The notes: generated from the letters alone by a model not told the origin. Counted from the first letter of the stretch, positions 28,992 to 44,264 are shown. The stretch is DNA of 64,000 nucleotides from Burkholderia seminalis DSM 23518 (GCF_902832885.1 NZ_CADFDK010000005.1:372001-436000); one strand, 5' to 3'. Numbers and translations are program-made.

Positions 28992-29618
28992 TTAGCGCGG
29001 CAGCTGGCTCGCGGCTTGCGCGAGGCGCGTGACTTCGGCCCAGTCCTGCGCGGCAAGCGCGGCCTTCGGCGTGAGCCACGAGCCGCCGACGCACACGACG
29101 TTCGGCAGTTTCAGGAAATTCGGCGCGGTGTCGACCGTGATGCCGCCGGTCGGGCAGAACTTCAGCGCCGGGAACGGGCCGTGGAACGCCTGCAGCATCG
29201 GCACGCCGCCTGCCTGCTGCGCGGGGAAGAACTTCACGATCTCGTAGCCGAATTCAAGCGCCTGGATGATGTCGCTCGGCGTCATCACGCCCGGCAGCAG
29301 CGGCAGGCCCGCGTCGAGCGACGCGAGGTGCAGGTCCTTCGTCAGGCCCGGCGACACGCCGAACTTCGCGCCGGCGCGCTTCGCCTGCGCGCAGTGCTCG
29401 GGTTTCGTGATCGTGCCGACGCCGACGACGATGTCGTCCGCGAGCTGGCTCGCGCGCTGGATCGCCTCCAGGCCGGCCGGCGTGCGCAGCGTGATCTCGA
29501 GTACCTTCACGCCGCCTGCGTGCAGCGCGCGCGACACGTGTTCGCCCTGCTCGACCGAGTCGAATGCGAGCACCGGAATGACCGGGCCCAGCTTCACGAT
29601 TTCAGCAATCGTCTTCAT
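28992..29618 (-). CDS. eda: KDPG aldolase
   Basis: A 208-residue class I aldolase that cleaves 2-keto-3-deoxy-6-phosphogluconate to pyruvate and glyceraldehyde 3-phosphate. Family motifs are present: VIPVLAFDS at the start, VLEITLRTPAG with the catalytic glutamate, VVGVGTI, and GYEIVKFFPA containing the Schiff-base lysine, then FCPTGGI. It lies 19 bp after edd, so edd-eda is an operon, and a terminator follows. Confidence 0.97.
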   Translation of the reverse strand: MKTIAEIVKLGPVIPVLAFDSVEQGEHVSRALHAGGVKVLEITLRTPAGLEAIQRASQLADDIVVGVGTITKPEHCAQAKRAGAKFGVSPGLTKDLHLASLDAGLPLLPGVMTPSDIIQALEFGYEIVKFFPAQQAGGVPMLQAFHGPFPALKFCPTGGITVDTAPNFLKLPNVVCVGGSWLTPKAALAAQDWAEVTRLAQAASQLPR

Positions 29619-29637
29619 TGAATTGGCTCCTTGAAAT

Positions 29638-31494
<1,857 letters not shown>

Positions 31495-31576
31495 GCTGGG
31501 CGCTCCTGTATGCCGACCGACACCGGCGGTTGGAATCGTGGGGACGGTCGAGTGCGTCGACCGAACGAAGCCAGTC

Positions 31577-31735
31577 TAGTAGAAAAACTACAAGCACGCA
31601 ATGCGGATCGACAGCCGCGCAACCTTTATTCCCGCCACCAGCAAGGCTTAAACTAGTGAAAACCCTAATTTCACCTGCCGTCACCCCATCAAAAGCACCA
31701 CAATGACGCTAGTAATTTCATGTAGATTTTCTACA
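31577..31735. promoter_or_regulatory. Two HexR-type operators between edd and hexR
   Basis: TGTAG-N5-CTACA occurs perfectly at 31721-31735 and with one mismatch on the other strand at 31577-31592 (TAGTAGAAAAACTACA). The first lies 53 bp before the hexR ATG, the second 83 bp before the edd ATG. Known HexR sites have similar TGTA...TACA arms. Confidence 0.8.
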
Positions 31736-31787
31736 ATTCGATTGCGATACACTCGCTCATCCGAACCCGATTTTCACGTACCGCCCC

Positions 31788-32636
31788 ATGCTGCCTCGCA
31801 TTGAAGCGATCCGCGCCGAGTTGCGCCCGTCCGAGCGCAAGCTCGCCGACTACATCCTCGCCGCGCCGCGCGAGGTGCTCGACCTCGCGATGACCGAGCT
31901 GTCGACGCGCGCGGGCGTCAGCCAGCCGACCATCGCCCGCTTCTGCCAGGCGCTCGGCTGCAGCGGCTTTCGCGAATTCAAGATCCGGCTCGCACAGAGC
32001 GTCGCGCCGGGCGTGTCGTCGGTCTATCGCGACGTCGAGCCCGACGAACCGGCGCCCGGCATCATCGGCAAGGTGTTCGACCGCACGATCGGCGCGCTGA
32101 TCGAAGTACGCAACAGCCTGTCCGCCGGCAGCGTCGCCGAGGCGATCGCGCTGCTGTCGAACGCGTCGCGGATCGAGTTCTACGGCGCCGGCGGCTCGGG
32201 CATCGCCGCGCAGGACATCCAGCACAAGTTCTTCCGGCTCGGCGTGCCGAGCGTCGCGTACTCGGATCCGCACACGTTCTCGATGTCGTCCGCGCTGCTC
32301 GGGCCGCACGACGTCGTCGTCGCGATCTCGAACACCGGCCGCACGCGCGACATCGTCGACGCCGCGCGCTCCGCGCTCGCGTGCGGCGCGAAGGTCGTCG
32401 CGATCACGCAGAGCCATTCGCCGCTCGCGAAGCTCGCGACCGTGAGCCTCGCGTCGAACGTTGCCGAGGAAACGGACGTGTTCTCGCCGATGACGTCGCG
32501 GATGTCGCACCTCGCGATCGGCGACATCCTCGCGGTCGGCGTGGCGCTGTCGCGCGGCCCCGCGCTGATGGAACGGGTCGGCCGCGCGAAGGAAGCGATT
32601 ACGCGGCGCCGGATCGACGACGGCACGAAGGATTGA
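31788..32636 (+). CDS. hexR: HexR, RpiR-family repressor of hexose catabolism
   Basis: A 282-residue regulator. The N-terminal RpiR helix-turn-helix reads LRPSERKLADYILAAPREVLDLAMTEL then AGVSQPTIARFCQALGCSGFREFKIRLA. The C-terminal sugar-isomerase (SIS) domain contains IEFYGAGGSGIAAQDIQHKFFRLG and VVVAISNTGRTRDIVDAA. HexR proteins bind KDPG and control edd-eda, zwf and related genes. Here it is divergent from edd with fitting operators in between, so it probably regulates edd-eda and itself. Confidence 0.93.
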   Translation: MLPRIEAIRAELRPSERKLADYILAAPREVLDLAMTELSTRAGVSQPTIARFCQALGCSGFREFKIRLAQSVAPGVSSVYRDVEPDEPAPGIIGKVFDRTIGALIEVRNSLSAGSVAEAIALLSNASRIEFYGAGGSGIAAQDIQHKFFRLGVPSVAYSDPHTFSMSSALLGPHDVVVAISNTGRTRDIVDAARSALACGAKVVAITQSHSPLAKLATVSLASNVAEETDVFSPMTSRMSHLAIGDILAVGVALSRGPALMERVGRAKEAITRRRIDDGTKD

Positions 32637-32705
32637 CGGCGCGTGGCGGTCGGCCGGCGCATGACCGGCGCATCAGCCGGCACGTAACACGCACGTCAAC
32701 GACAA

Positions 32706-32727
32706 ACGGCGCCCCGAGGGGCGCCGT
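32706..32727. terminator. GC hairpin between hexR and hemJ
   Basis: ACGGCGCCCC (32706-32715) pairs with GGGGCGCCGT (32718-32727) around GA. No T-run follows on either strand, so termination is uncertain. Confidence 0.45.
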
Positions 32728-32777
32728 CGCGCAGGGGTCCGCACCGGCCACCGCGCCGGCCGCGCCGGCCGCGCCGC

Positions 32778-33200
32778 TCAGAACGGCTTGATCACGACCA
32801 GTGCGACCGCGGCAAGCATGCCGAGCACCGGCAGTTCGTTGAACACGCGATACCACTTGTCGGTACGCTTGTTCTCGCCGCGCTCGAACACTTTCAACAA
32901 GTGCCCGCAGTACGCGTGGTAGATCACGAGCAGCAGCACGACCGTCACCTTCGCATGGATCCAGCCCTGCCCCTGCCCGATGCCGATCACGAGCCACAGC
33001 CACAGCCCGCAGGCCAGCGCCGGCACCGCGATCATCGTCATGAAGCGGAACAGCTTGCGCGCCATCAGCAGCAGGCGGCGTACCGCGGCCGGATCGGTCT
33101 CCATGGCCAGGTTCACGTAGATGCGCGGCAGGTAGAAGAGCCCCGCGAACCACGCGGCGATCAGAACGATATGGAACGTCTTGACCCAGAGCATTGCCAT
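32778..33200 (-). CDS. hemJ: HemJ-type protoporphyrinogen IX oxidase
   Basis: A 140-residue, four-helix membrane protein of the HemJ (UPF0093) family, which oxidises protoporphyrinogen IX in heme synthesis in bacteria lacking HemG/HemY. The conserved histidine is His10 in LWVKTFHIVLIAAWFAGLFYLPRIYV, and the conserved lysine lies in WIHAKVTVVLLLVIYH. FRFMTMIAVPALACGLWL is the second helix. A GAGG lies 10 bp before the ATG at 33200. It follows proA by 19 bp on the same strand, so it may be read from the proA transcript. Confidence 0.9.
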   Translation of the reverse strand: MAMLWVKTFHIVLIAAWFAGLFYLPRIYVNLAMETDPAAVRRLLLMARKLFRFMTMIAVPALACGLWLWLVIGIGQGQGWIHAKVTVVLLLVIYHAYCGHLLKVFERGENKRTDKWYRVFNELPVLGMLAAVALVVIKPF

Positions 33201-33219
33201 TGGTGGTGCGCCTCGCGGG

Positions 33220-34491
33220 TTACTGGCGGCCTTCGCCGTGTCCGAGCACGACGTACTTCAGCGACGTCAGCCCTTCCAGGCCGACGGGGCCGCGTGCGTG
33301 CAGCTTGTCGTTCGAGATGCCGATTTCCGCGCCGAGGCCGAACTCGAAGCCGTCCGCGAAGCGGGTCGACGCGTTGACCATCACGCTCGCGGAATCGACC
33401 TCGCGCAGGAAACGCATCGCGCGGTCGTGATCCTCGGTAACGATCGCATCGGTGTGATGCGAGCCGTAGTGGTTGATGTGCTCGATCGCGGCGTCGAGGC
33501 CGTCGACGACCTTGATCGCGAGCACCGGCGCGAGATATTCGGTATGCCAGTCTTCTTCGGTCGCGTCGACGAGCGGACCGACGCCCGCATCGGCGAGCAC
33601 CGCGCGCGCGGCCGCATCGACGCGCAGCTCGACCTGCTTGTCGCGATACAGCTTGCCGAGCGGCGGCAGCAGCGCAGCCGCGATGCCGCCCGACACGAGC
33701 AGCGTCTCCATCGTGTTGCAGGTGCCGTAGCGGTGCGTCTTCGCGTTGTCGCAGACGGTCAGCGCCTTGGCGAGATCGGCGCGATCGTCGACGTACACGT
33801 GGCAGATGCCGTCGAGGTGCTTGATCATCGGCACGCGCGCCTCGTTGATCAGGCGCTCGATCAGGCTCTTGCCGCCGCGCGGCACGATCACGTCGACGTA
33901 TTCGGTCATCGTGATCAGCTTGCCGACCGCCGCGCGATCGGCCGTCGCGACGACCTGCACCGCGTCCTGCGGCAGGCCGGCCGCCTCGAGCCCTTCACCG
34001 ATCAGCTTCGCGAGCGCCGCGTTCGATTCGAGCGCTTCGGAGCCGCCGCGCAGGATCGTCGCGTTGCCCGACTTCAGGCACAGCGCGGCCGCGTCGATCG
34101 TCACGTTCGGGCGCGATTCGTAGATGATGCCGATCACGCCGAGCGGCACGCGCATCTGGCCGACCTGGATCCCGCTCGGGCGATACTTGAGGTTGCCGAT
34201 CTCGCCGATCGGATCGGCGAGCGACGCGACCTGGCGCAGCCCTTCGACCATCGTTTTCAGCGCCTTGTCCGACAGCGTCAGGCGGTCGACGAACGCTGCA
34301 TCGAGCCCCTTTTCACGGGCGCGGGCGACGTCGCGCGCATTCGCGTCCTTCAGCACCTGCGCGTCGCGTTCGATCGCGCGGGCCATCGCGTCGAGCGCCG
34401 CGTTCTTCGCGGCCGTGCTGGCGCGCGCCATCGCGCGGGAAGCGTGCCGGGCGCGACGGCCCAGGTCGGTCATGTACTGATCGATATCCAT
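33220..34491 (-). CDS. proA: Gamma-glutamyl phosphate reductase
   Basis: A 423-residue aldehyde-dehydrogenase-superfamily enzyme of proline synthesis, reducing gamma-glutamyl phosphate to glutamate semialdehyde. The catalytic cysteine lies in [16 protein letters not shown]. Other family blocks are [37 protein letters not shown] and [26 protein letters not shown] 34491 ([21 protein letters not shown]) gives the normal length. proB is not adjacent, as is usual in this group. holA lies upstream. Confidence 0.96.
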   Translation of the reverse strand: MDIDQYMTDLGRRARHASRAMARASTAAKNAALDAMARAIERDAQVLKDANARDVARAREKGLDAAFVDRLTLSDKALKTMVEGLRQVASLADPIGEIGNLKYRPSGIQVGQMRVPLGVIGIIYESRPNVTIDAAALCLKSGNATILRGGSEALESNAALAKLIGEGLEAAGLPQDAVQVVATADRAAVGKLITMTEYVDVIVPRGGKSLIERLINEARVPMIKHLDGICHVYVDDRADLAKALTVCDNAKTHRYGTCNTMETLLVSGGIAAALLPPLGKLYRDKQVELRVDAAARAVLADAGVGPLVDATEEDWHTEYLAPVLAIKVVDGLDAAIEHINHYGSHHTDAIVTEDHDRAMRFLREVDSASVMVNASTRFADGFEFGLGAEIGISNDKLHARGPVGLEGLTSLKYVVLGHGEGRQ

Positions 34492-34658
34492 CGTGTGACT
34501 CGAGAAGCGAGCCGCGCGGAGCGGCATGAATTCGTGGGGGAGCGCGCGGACGGCCATCCGGGGCGGCCATCCGCGCCAGGCCGCGGCAGACACGCCGCGC
34601 CGGCAATCGAAATATTGTAAGCGGGTTGCGCCGTGCGCGCTGACGGCCCGGACGGGAC

Positions 34659-35753
34659 CTAGCGTCGCACGCGACCCGCGGTCGGCGGTCGTTCGCCGCG
34701 CGCGCCCGCGACCGTCATCGCGAGCTGGAACAGCCCGTCCCACGGATCGGGCGGCGGCTCGTCCTGCGTGCGGCGGCCCGGCACGACGGCCGTGAGCCCC
34801 TTGACCTGCCGGTCGAGCTTCGCGGCGAACGCGAGCGCCTTCTCGAGCACGCCTTCCGACACGCGGTTCAGCGCGGGGCCGATCAGCCGCTCGCGCGGCC
34901 CCCATACGCGGTTCTCGCGCAGCAGCGTCGCCAGCGGCTTGCCGGCCGTCGCGCCGCGCTTGATCCGCAGCAGCGTGCGCAGTTCCTCGACGACGGCCCA
35001 CATCACGAGCACGATCGCCTCGCCCTCGCCCTTCAGCCCGTCGATCATCCGTGCGAGCCGCGCGGCGTCGCCGGCGAGCATCGCTTCGTTCAGCTTGAAG
35101 ACGTCGTAGCGCGCGACGTTCAGCACCGCGTCGTGCACCTGCTCGAACGACAGCGTCCCTTGCGGATACAGCAGCCCGAGCTTCTGGATTTCCTGGTGCG
35201 CGGCGAGCAGGTTGCCTTCGACGCGCTCGGCAATGAACTGCAGCGCGCGCCGCCCGTCGTCGCCGGGCGCGGCCCGCTGGCCCTGCATCGCGAGACGCTG
35301 GCCGATCCAGTTCGGCAGTTGCGCGCGATCGACCGGATCGATCTTCAGCGCGACGCCGCCGTTCTGCAGCGCGGTAAACCACGCGGATTTCTGCGTGGCC
35401 GCATCGAGACGCGGCAACGTGACGAGCATCAGCGCGTCGGGATTGGGCGCGGCCGCGAGCGTCTTCAGCGCATCGGCGCCTTCCTTGCCGGGCTTGCCCG
35501 ACGGGATGCGCAGCTCGATCAGCTGGCGCTCGCCGAACAGCGACATCGCCTGGGTCGCGCCGAGCAGCACGCTCCAGTCGAAGCCGCGCTCGACCGTATG
35601 CACCGAACGCTCGGTGAAGCCGGCCGCGCGTGCGGCCGCACGAATGCGGTCGCACGCTTCCTGCGCGAGCAGCGGCTCGTCGCCGTAGACGGTATAGAGC
35701 CCGGCCAACCCCTTCGCGAGGTGCGGCTCCAGCGCATCAAGTCGCAATTGCAT
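34659..35753 (-). CDS. holA: DNA polymerase III delta subunit
   Basis: A 364-residue clamp-loader subunit that opens the beta sliding clamp. The N-terminal [37 protein letters not shown] is the typical HolA start (YxVxGDEPLL). [22 protein letters not shown], and the middle [27 protein letters not shown], continue the family pattern. It follows lptE by 18 bp in the conserved leuS-lptE-holA arrangement. The last 20 residues are basic and low in complexity. Confidence 0.94.
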   Translation of the reverse strand: MQLRLDALEPHLAKGLAGLYTVYGDEPLLAQEACDRIRAAARAAGFTERSVHTVERGFDWSVLLGATQAMSLFGERQLIELRIPSGKPGKEGADALKTLAAAPNPDALMLVTLPRLDAATQKSAWFTALQNGGVALKIDPVDRAQLPNWIGQRLAMQGQRAAPGDDGRRALQFIAERVEGNLLAAHQEIQKLGLLYPQGTLSFEQVHDAVLNVARYDVFKLNEAMLAGDAARLARMIDGLKGEGEAIVLVMWAVVEELRTLLRIKRGATAGKPLATLLRENRVWGPRERLIGPALNRVSEGVLEKALAFAAKLDRQVKGLTAVVPGRRTQDEPPPDPWDGLFQLAMTVAGARGERPPTAGRVRR

Positions 35754-35771
35754 CGCTACGTGCGCCGTCGA

Positions 35772-36323
35772 TCAGAGCGGCGGCGGCGGCAGCGGCGCGC
35801 GCGGCGCGACACCCGGCACCACGTCCTCCGGCGCCGGCGTCAGCGAATGGACGATCGCGAGACGTCGCATCAGCTGGTCGACCGCGTCGTTCTGCATGTC
35901 GCCGTACAGGATGTCGGCTTCCTGCGCCTTCGCGTTCGTGTACTGGTCGCTGTACGTCATCGCGCGGTTCAGCGCGATCGCGCTCGGCGGGATCAGCACG
36001 GTGCCGTCCTTGCTCGTCAGCGTGTAGTTCAGCGTATAGAACAGCGCGTATTCCTGCGCCGAGCCGAACTTGTTGAGCGTCAGCGTGTTCTGCCCACGCG
36101 ACTCCCACATGCGCAGCACGGCGTCGGCGTCGTCCGCCGACTTGACGATCTTCGTGTCGCTGCCGGCCTCGACGAGGCGCGTGAGACGCGCCTCGACGGG
36201 CGCCGGCGCACCGGCCACCAGCAGGTGCTTGAACGCGTAGTCCTGCTGGCCGCGCAACTGGAAGCCGCATGCCGACAGCGCGACCGCGCTGCCGACGAGC
36301 ATCAAAAACGATCTGCGGATCAC
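35772..36323 (-). CDS. lptE: LPS-assembly lipoprotein LptE
   Basis: A 183-residue outer-membrane lipoprotein that plugs the LptD barrel and inserts LPS. The signal VIRRSFLMLVGSAVALSAC ends in a lipobox (LSAC) followed by GFQLRG, a typical LptE mature start. The start is GTG at 36323 with AAGGAG 5 bp upstream. The C-terminus ends in a proline-rich tail (APLPPPPL). It lies 38 bp after leuS. Confidence 0.93.
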   Translation of the reverse strand: MIRRSFLMLVGSAVALSACGFQLRGQQDYAFKHLLVAGAPAPVEARLTRLVEAGSDTKIVKSADDADAVLRMWESRGQNTLTLNKFGSAQEYALFYTLNYTLTSKDGTVLIPPSAIALNRAMTYSDQYTNAKAQEADILYGDMQNDAVDQLMRRLAIVHSLTPAPEDVVPGVAPRAPLPPPPL

Positions 36324-36361
36324 CTTCGCTCCTTCTGGGTACGTCCGACGGCCGGCGGCCG

Positions 36362-39596
<3,235 letters not shown>

Positions 39597-39620
39597 GGTC
39601 GTTCCTCCCGCGCCCGTCGG

Positions 39621-40289
39621 TCAGGCGCCCGCCGCGCACACGAACACGTGCAGGTCGCGCGCGAAACCGTCGAGTTCCTCGGCGAGCTGCCGGACGAGCC
39701 GCCCGAGGATGTTGTAGGCCAGCACCGCGGGAATCGCGACGACGAGCCCGAACGCGGTCATGATCAGCGCCTCGCCGACCGGCCCCGCGACGTTCTCGAT
39801 CTGCGCCTGCCCGCTCGCGGCGATGCTGCCGAGCGCGTGGTAGATGCCCCACACGGTGCCCAGCAGCCCGACGAACGGCGCGGTGCTGCCGATCGACGCG
39901 AGCAGCACCTGGCCGAATTCGAGACGCCGCTGCGAGCGCAGCATCGCGTGGCGCAGCGCGCGCAGCACGCGTTCGCCGCGCTCCACGCGCGCGGCCAGCA
40001 TGGCCGGGTCATGGTCGTCGGCCGCGTCGCGCGCGGCTTCGGCGAGCGGCACGAACACGCGCTCGCGATCCGCGCCGGCGAGCGCGGCAATGCCCGCGTC
40101 GAGCGACGGCGCGCGCCAGAACGCGGCGAGCGCGCGCGGCCCCTGGCGCTTCGCGCGGACCAGGAGCCAGGCTTTCATGAAAAGGAAGCACCAGCTGGCG
40201 ACGGACATCGCCAGCAGCACATAGGCGACCGCATGCGTGATCGCATCGCCGCTTTCGAGGTAGTGGACAACGCCGGTGGGTATCGCCAT
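39621..40289 (-). CDS. exbB: ExbB/TolQ/MotA-family proton channel
   Basis: A 222-residue membrane protein. A first helix (AVAYVLLAMSVASWCFLFMKAWLLV), the long cytoplasmic loop and the two C-terminal helices ASIGSTAPFVGLLGTVWGIYHAL and ALIMTAFGLVVAIPAVLAYNIL match ExbB/TolQ. GLLGTVWGIYHAL is the family hallmark. It precedes exbD. It is shorter than some ExbB proteins and lacks a signal extension. The dapB stop lies 18 bp upstream of its ATG. Confidence 0.9.
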   Translation of the reverse strand: MAIPTGVVHYLESGDAITHAVAYVLLAMSVASWCFLFMKAWLLVRAKRQGPRALAAFWRAPSLDAGIAALAGADRERVFVPLAEAARDAADDHDPAMLAARVERGERVLRALRHAMLRSQRRLEFGQVLLASIGSTAPFVGLLGTVWGIYHALGSIAASGQAQIENVAGPVGEALIMTAFGLVVAIPAVLAYNILGRLVRQLAEELDGFARDLHVFVCAAGA

Positions 40290-40306
40290 CGGAGTTTCCC
40301 CGTGGG

Positions 40307-41104
40307 TCAGCGCAGGCCGAGCACGTCCTGCATGTCGAACAGGCCGGCGCCGCGCGCCGACAGGAAGCGGACCGCGCGCAACGCGCCCTGCGCGTACGAC
40401 ACGCGGCTCGACGATTTGTGCGTGATCTCGATGCGCTCGCCGATCCCGGCGAACAGCACGGTATGATCGCCGACGATGTCGCCGCCGCGCACGGCCGCGA
40501 AGCCGATCGACGACGGGTCGCGCTCGCCCGTCACGCCGTGGCGGCCGTACACCGCGCACTCGTCGAGCGAGCGGCCGAGCGCGCCGGCGACGGCCTCGCC
40601 CATCATCAGCGCGGTGCCCGACGGCGCATCGACCTTGTGGCGGTGGTGCGCCTCGATGATCTCGATGTCGTAGCCGTGCGAGAAATGCTTCGCCGCGAAT
40701 TCGAGCAGCTTCAGCGTGACGTTCACGCCGACGCTCATGTTCGCCGCGAACACGATGCCGATCCTGGCCGCCGCGGCCTGCAGCTCGGCCTTCTGCTCGG
40801 CGGTGAAGCCGGTCGTGCCGATCACGAGCTTCACGTCGTGGCGCAGCGCGGCCGCGATGTGGGCCATCGTGCCTTCCGGGCGCGTGAAATCGATCAGGTA
40901 GTCGGCCTGCGCGAACACGGCGTCGAGGTCGTCGGTCAGCTTGATCCCGGTTTCCTTGCCGAGGAACGCACCGGCGTCCTGGCCGAGGAACGGCGAATCG
41001 GCGCGGTCGAGCGCGCCGACGAGCTGCGCGTCGGCATCGTTGAGAACGGCTTCGATCAGCATCCGGCCCATTCGGCCCGATGCGCCGGCAATCGCAATCT
41101 TCAT
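40307..41104 (-). CDS. dapB: 4-hydroxy-tetrahydrodipicolinate reductase
   Basis: A 265-residue enzyme of lysine/diaminopimelate synthesis. The NAD(P)-binding motif is [14 protein letters not shown] at the N-terminus. The catalytic block reads [24 protein letters not shown], and the [12 protein letters not shown] and [13 protein letters not shown] segments are typical. It precedes exbB-exbD on the same strand; bamE lies upstream with a 62-bp gap. Confidence 0.97.
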   Translation of the reverse strand: MKIAIAGASGRMGRMLIEAVLNDADAQLVGALDRADSPFLGQDAGAFLGKETGIKLTDDLDAVFAQADYLIDFTRPEGTMAHIAAALRHDVKLVIGTTGFTAEQKAELQAAAARIGIVFAANMSVGVNVTLKLLEFAAKHFSHGYDIEIIEAHHRHKVDAPSGTALMMGEAVAGALGRSLDECAVYGRHGVTGERDPSSIGFAAVRGGDIVGDHTVLFAGIGERIEITHKSSSRVSYAQGALRAVRFLSARGAGLFDMQDVLGLR

Positions 41105-41166
41105 GGCTTTCTACACGACAGGTCTAAAGGCGGGCGGCGCGAGCCGCCCTGGTTCCGCAACCGCGC

Positions 41167-41988
41167 TTACTGCGCCGGCGCGGTGAGCGGCTGGTTCTGC
41201 AGGTTGTCCGAACCTTGCGGACCGACGGGCGGCGACGCCTCGTTCGACACGTTCGGCTGCGGCGGACGGTGGAACTGGAACTGCGGCTGGATCGCCGGCG
41301 CGGCGCCCGGCGGCTGGCCGCCCGGCACCGGTGCGCCGCCCGAGGCCTGCGCGGACGGCGTGAAGCGGCGTGCGGCCGAACCCTGTCCCGACACCTGGTT
41401 GGTCGCGCGGTTCGCCGCACGGGCGGCCTGCGCGTTCGCATCCTGGTCGACCGCCGCGCCGGAGGCCGGCACGACGGACGGGCTGGCGACGACATCCGGC
41501 ACCGGCGTACTCGCCGCCGCCTGCGCCTGCGCGGCGCTCGCGGCAGCGGCTTCCGACGCCTTCCGCGCCGCCGCGGCCGCCTTCGCCTTCTTGCCGCCGC
41601 GGTCGCCGTCGATGTCGGCCAGCAGGTCGAGCTCGGACGGCAGGTTGTCGGCGCCCGTCCAGCCCGCGAGGCGATCGCCCGCGAACGTCACGACGAGATC
41701 GCGCTGCTGGACGATCGACGTCGAGCCGCGCTTGAAGTAGAAGAGGTAATCCCAGCGGTCGGCGTGGAACATGTCCGCCAGCAGCGGCGTGCCGAGCAAT
41801 GCCCGGACCTGCTCGCGCGTCATGCCGACCTGCAGTTGCGCGGCTTTCTCCTGCGATACGAAGTTGCCCTGCACGACGGTGATCCGATAGGGCGTGATGC
41901 TCTGCGCAATGCGCTGCGTCACGCTGTCGTACGACGAACAACCCGCCAGCGCGACGACGGCGGCGGCAGCGATGATGGCACTCCGCAT
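41167..41988 (-). CDS. bamE: BamE-like outer-membrane assembly lipoprotein with long C-terminal tail
   Basis: A 273-residue lipoprotein. The signal MRSAIIAAAAVVALAGC ends in a lipobox with Cys17. The SmpA/OmlA core follows: ITVVQGNFVSQEKAAQLQVGMTREQVRALLGTPLLADMFHADRWDYLFYFKRG, ending near residue 120. BamE helps BamA fold outer-membrane proteins. The remaining 150 residues are Ala/Pro/Gln-rich, low in complexity and predicted disordered; E. coli BamE is only about 113 residues. ATG 41988 has GAGGAG 4 bp upstream, preferred to an ATG 16 codons earlier. It is divergent from fur. Confidence 0.9.
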   Translation of the reverse strand: MRSAIIAAAAVVALAGCSSYDSVTQRIAQSITPYRITVVQGNFVSQEKAAQLQVGMTREQVRALLGTPLLADMFHADRWDYLFYFKRGSTSIVQQRDLVVTFAGDRLAGWTGADNLPSELDLLADIDGDRGGKKAKAAAAARKASEAAAASAAQAQAAASTPVPDVVASPSVVPASGAAVDQDANAQAARAANRATNQVSGQGSAARRFTPSAQASGGAPVPGGQPPGAAPAIQPQFQFHRPPQPNVSNEASPPVGPQGSDNLQNQPLTAPAQ

Positions 41989-42129
41989 GCGACTCCTCTG
42001 AAAGTGCGAAAGCGATTCTGGGATCATTTCCTTCACCGTGCTGGCCCGCGTGCAGGCCGCGCGTGTTTCTGGAACGGCGAAAAGCCGGTAACATTGAAGC
42101 CCTGCATTGTACTCTAGGGATGCCTAGCC

Positions 42130-42558
42130 ATGACCAATCCGACGGATCTCAAGAATATCGGGCTAAAGGCCACCCTACCGCGCCTCAAGATTCTCGAGAT
42201 CTTCCAGCAGAGCCCGGTGCGCCACCTGACGGCCGAAGACGTCTACCGGAACCTGCTCAACGAGCAGCTCGACATCGGGCTCGCGACCGTCTACCGCGTG
42301 CTCACGCAGTTCGAGCAGGCCGGCCTGCTCACGCGCAGCAACTTCGAATCGGGCAAGGCCGTGTTCGAGCTGAACGAGGGCTCGCACCACGATCACCTCG
42401 TGTGCCTCGATTGCGGCCGCGTCGAGGAATTCTTCGATGCCGAGATCGAAAGCCGCCAGCAGGCGATCGCGAAGGAGCGCGGCTTCCGGCTCCAGGAGCA
42501 CTCGCTCGCGATGTACGGCTCGTGCACGACCGAGAACTGCCCGCACCGCAAGCACTGA
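42130..42558 (+). CDS. fur: Ferric uptake regulator Fur
   Basis: A 142-residue Fur. The DNA-binding domain reads [22 protein letters not shown] then [26 protein letters not shown]. The dimerisation/metal domain contains [18 protein letters not shown] with the HHDH and CxxC sites, and ends [11 protein letters not shown], a second cysteine pair. With iron it represses siderophore and uptake genes. It is divergent from bamE, a standard betaproteobacterial arrangement. Confidence 0.96.
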   Translation: MTNPTDLKNIGLKATLPRLKILEIFQQSPVRHLTAEDVYRNLLNEQLDIGLATVYRVLTQFEQAGLLTRSNFESGKAVFELNEGSHHDHLVCLDCGRVEEFFDAEIESRQQAIAKERGFRLQEHSLAMYGSCTTENCPHRKH

Positions 42559-42589
42559 GCCGCCGATTCGCGTGCGTCGCGCACGCAGC

Positions 42590-42632
42590 ACGGCCCGGCC
42601 GGCATCTCGCCGCCCGGGCCGTTGTTCTTTTC
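42590..42632 (+). terminator. Terminator after fur
   Basis: ACGGCCCGG (42590-42598) pairs with CCGGGCCGT (42614-42622), followed by TGTTCTTTT. Confidence 0.7.
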
Positions 42633-42672
42633 GGGCCGCGCCGCGCGGGGCGCGCGGGCCGGCCAATATTGC

Positions 42673-43206
42673 TTACGAATGCCCTTCGACGCTCGCGCAA
42701 GCCGGCTCGAATGCCAGCGTCCATGCGCACTCGAGCGGGATCTCGTCGCAGTTCGGCTGCGGGCCGCCGCGATCGACGATCACGAAATCGCTGAGCGCGT
42801 CGAGCGCGAGCAGCGGATGGTGCCAGACGCCCTTCGCATAGTTCACGCCCTGCCAGCCTTCGGCCAGGAACGCGCGCATCGCATCGGGCCGGAAGTCGCC
42901 GGCCGGCGCGACGACGATCGCATAGCGCGACACGGCCGCGAGCGGGATGAATGCCTGGCTGCCGTGCGGATGGCGCTCCATCAGCGTGACCGCGACCGGC
43001 AGCGCGCGCGGCTGCGCGCGAAACACGCTGACGAGCGGCCGGCCGCCGTCCGCGCACACGTCGATCGCCGCGAGATCGTGGAAGCGCTCGGTCGTGCCGC
43101 CGTTGATCGGGAAGTGCCGCGCGCCTTCGAGCGCGATCACGTCGCCGAACGGCGCGAACGCCTCGCGGGTCAGCCGTTCGACGCGCAGGATGCGGGATCC
43201 GGTCAT
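42673..43206 (-). CDS. allA: Ureidoglycolate lyase
   Basis: A 177-residue AllA-family cupin that splits ureidoglycolate to glyoxylate and urea, the last step of purine ring breakdown. Blocks seen are [41 protein letters not shown] and [16 protein letters not shown] with its clustered histidines. AAGGAGG lies 8 bp before the ATG. It starts 14 bp after alc, so both are one operon, and together they form the end of allantoate breakdown. Confidence 0.93.
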   Translation of the reverse strand: MTGSRILRVERLTREAFAPFGDVIALEGARHFPINGGTTERFHDLAAIDVCADGGRPLVSVFRAQPRALPVAVTLMERHPHGSQAFIPLAAVSRYAIVVAPAGDFRPDAMRAFLAEGWQGVNYAKGVWHHPLLALDALSDFVIVDRGGPQPNCDEIPLECAWTLAFEPACASVEGHS

Positions 43207-43220
43207 GACGCTGCCCTCCT

Positions 43221-44228
43221 TCAGGCCGGCTCGCCCCACAGACGCAGGCGCGACACGCCGCCGTCCGGGAAGATGTTGAAGCGCACGTGCGTGACGGGGC
43301 CGAGCGCCGCGAGCTGGTCGAACGTGTGCACGTGATCCATCTGCAGCTTCTGCTCGCCGAGCAGTTCGGCCCAGAACATCGCCTGCGTGACGAGCGAATC
43401 GTCGGTGCCGCCCGCGACGTGCGCGGCCTGCAGCGAACAGCGGTCGGGGAAATTGCCCTTGAAGAACGCCGTGTCGACCTCGACGCGCCGGATGATGCCC
43501 GGCCGCGCGAGCGCGACGATCGCCCAGTCGTTGCCGGGCTCGCGGCGGCGCCGCGTTTCCCAGCCGTCGCCCATGTTCGCGCCGCGCCCCGGCATCAGCA
43601 TCTGCGATGCCGGCCCGAAGTGCTGGTTGTTCGCGGCCACCAGATAACCGCCGTTCTCGATCGCCGCGAGATCGACGAGCTCGCCGGCCGGCACGTGGCG
43701 CCAGTCGCGCTGCGGCTGGCCGTACACGCGCAGCCGTGCGAGCCCGCCGTCCGGATACAGGTTCACGCGCAGGTGCGTGACCGGCTGCGCGTCGTCGACG
43801 CTCACGTAGTGGTGCGAATTGCCCTGCAGCGTCGTCGCGGGGACGATCGTCCGCCACGCGGCGTCGTCGGGCGGCGTGTCGCCGTCGACGGCGCACGCCT
43901 CGATCGACGCGGCCGGCGGAAAATTACCGGTGAAGTGGCTCGTATCGAGGTCGACGCCATGGATCACGCCCGGCCGCGCGAGGCGCACCACGCAGAAATC
44001 GTGGCCGGTCGTGCGCTTGCGGCGCGTTTCCCAGCCGTCCATCCACTTGCCGTGGTCGTCGTACTTGCCGGGAATGAACACGGCCGGCTCCGGATTCAGC
44101 ATGCGCTCCTTCGGCGCGAAGAATTCGTCGCTGGCGAACAGCGCCTGCGCCCCGAGGCGCGGGTCGGCAAGGTTCATGTAGCGCCGCGCAAACGCGGGCG
44201 CGTTCGGATCGAGAATGGGGGCTGCCAT
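43221..44228 (-). CDS. alc: Allantoicase
   Basis: A 335-residue protein made of two repeated jelly-roll domains: [30 protein letters not shown] in the first and [31 protein letters not shown] in the second, each followed by TxxFxGNFP. This duplicated GWETRR pattern is diagnostic of allantoicase, which hydrolyses allantoate to ureidoglycolate and urea. ATG 44228 has AGGAG 5 bp upstream. It is followed by allA. A hairpin (44265-44284) separates it from the upstream symporter gene. Confidence 0.95.
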   Translation of the reverse strand: MAAPILDPNAPAFARRYMNLADPRLGAQALFASDEFFAPKERMLNPEPAVFIPGKYDDHGKWMDGWETRRKRTTGHDFCVVRLARPGVIHGVDLDTSHFTGNFPPAASIEACAVDGDTPPDDAAWRTIVPATTLQGNSHHYVSVDDAQPVTHLRVNLYPDGGLARLRVYGQPQRDWRHVPAGELVDLAAIENGGYLVAANNQHFGPASQMLMPGRGANMGDGWETRRRREPGNDWAIVALARPGIIRRVEVDTAFFKGNFPDRCSLQAAHVAGGTDDSLVTQAMFWAELLGEQKLQMDHVHTFDQLAALGPVTHVRFNIFPDGGVSRLRLWGEPA

Positions 44229-44264
44229 GTCGTCTCCTGATTTCCGGTTATTTCTGGTGAAAGG

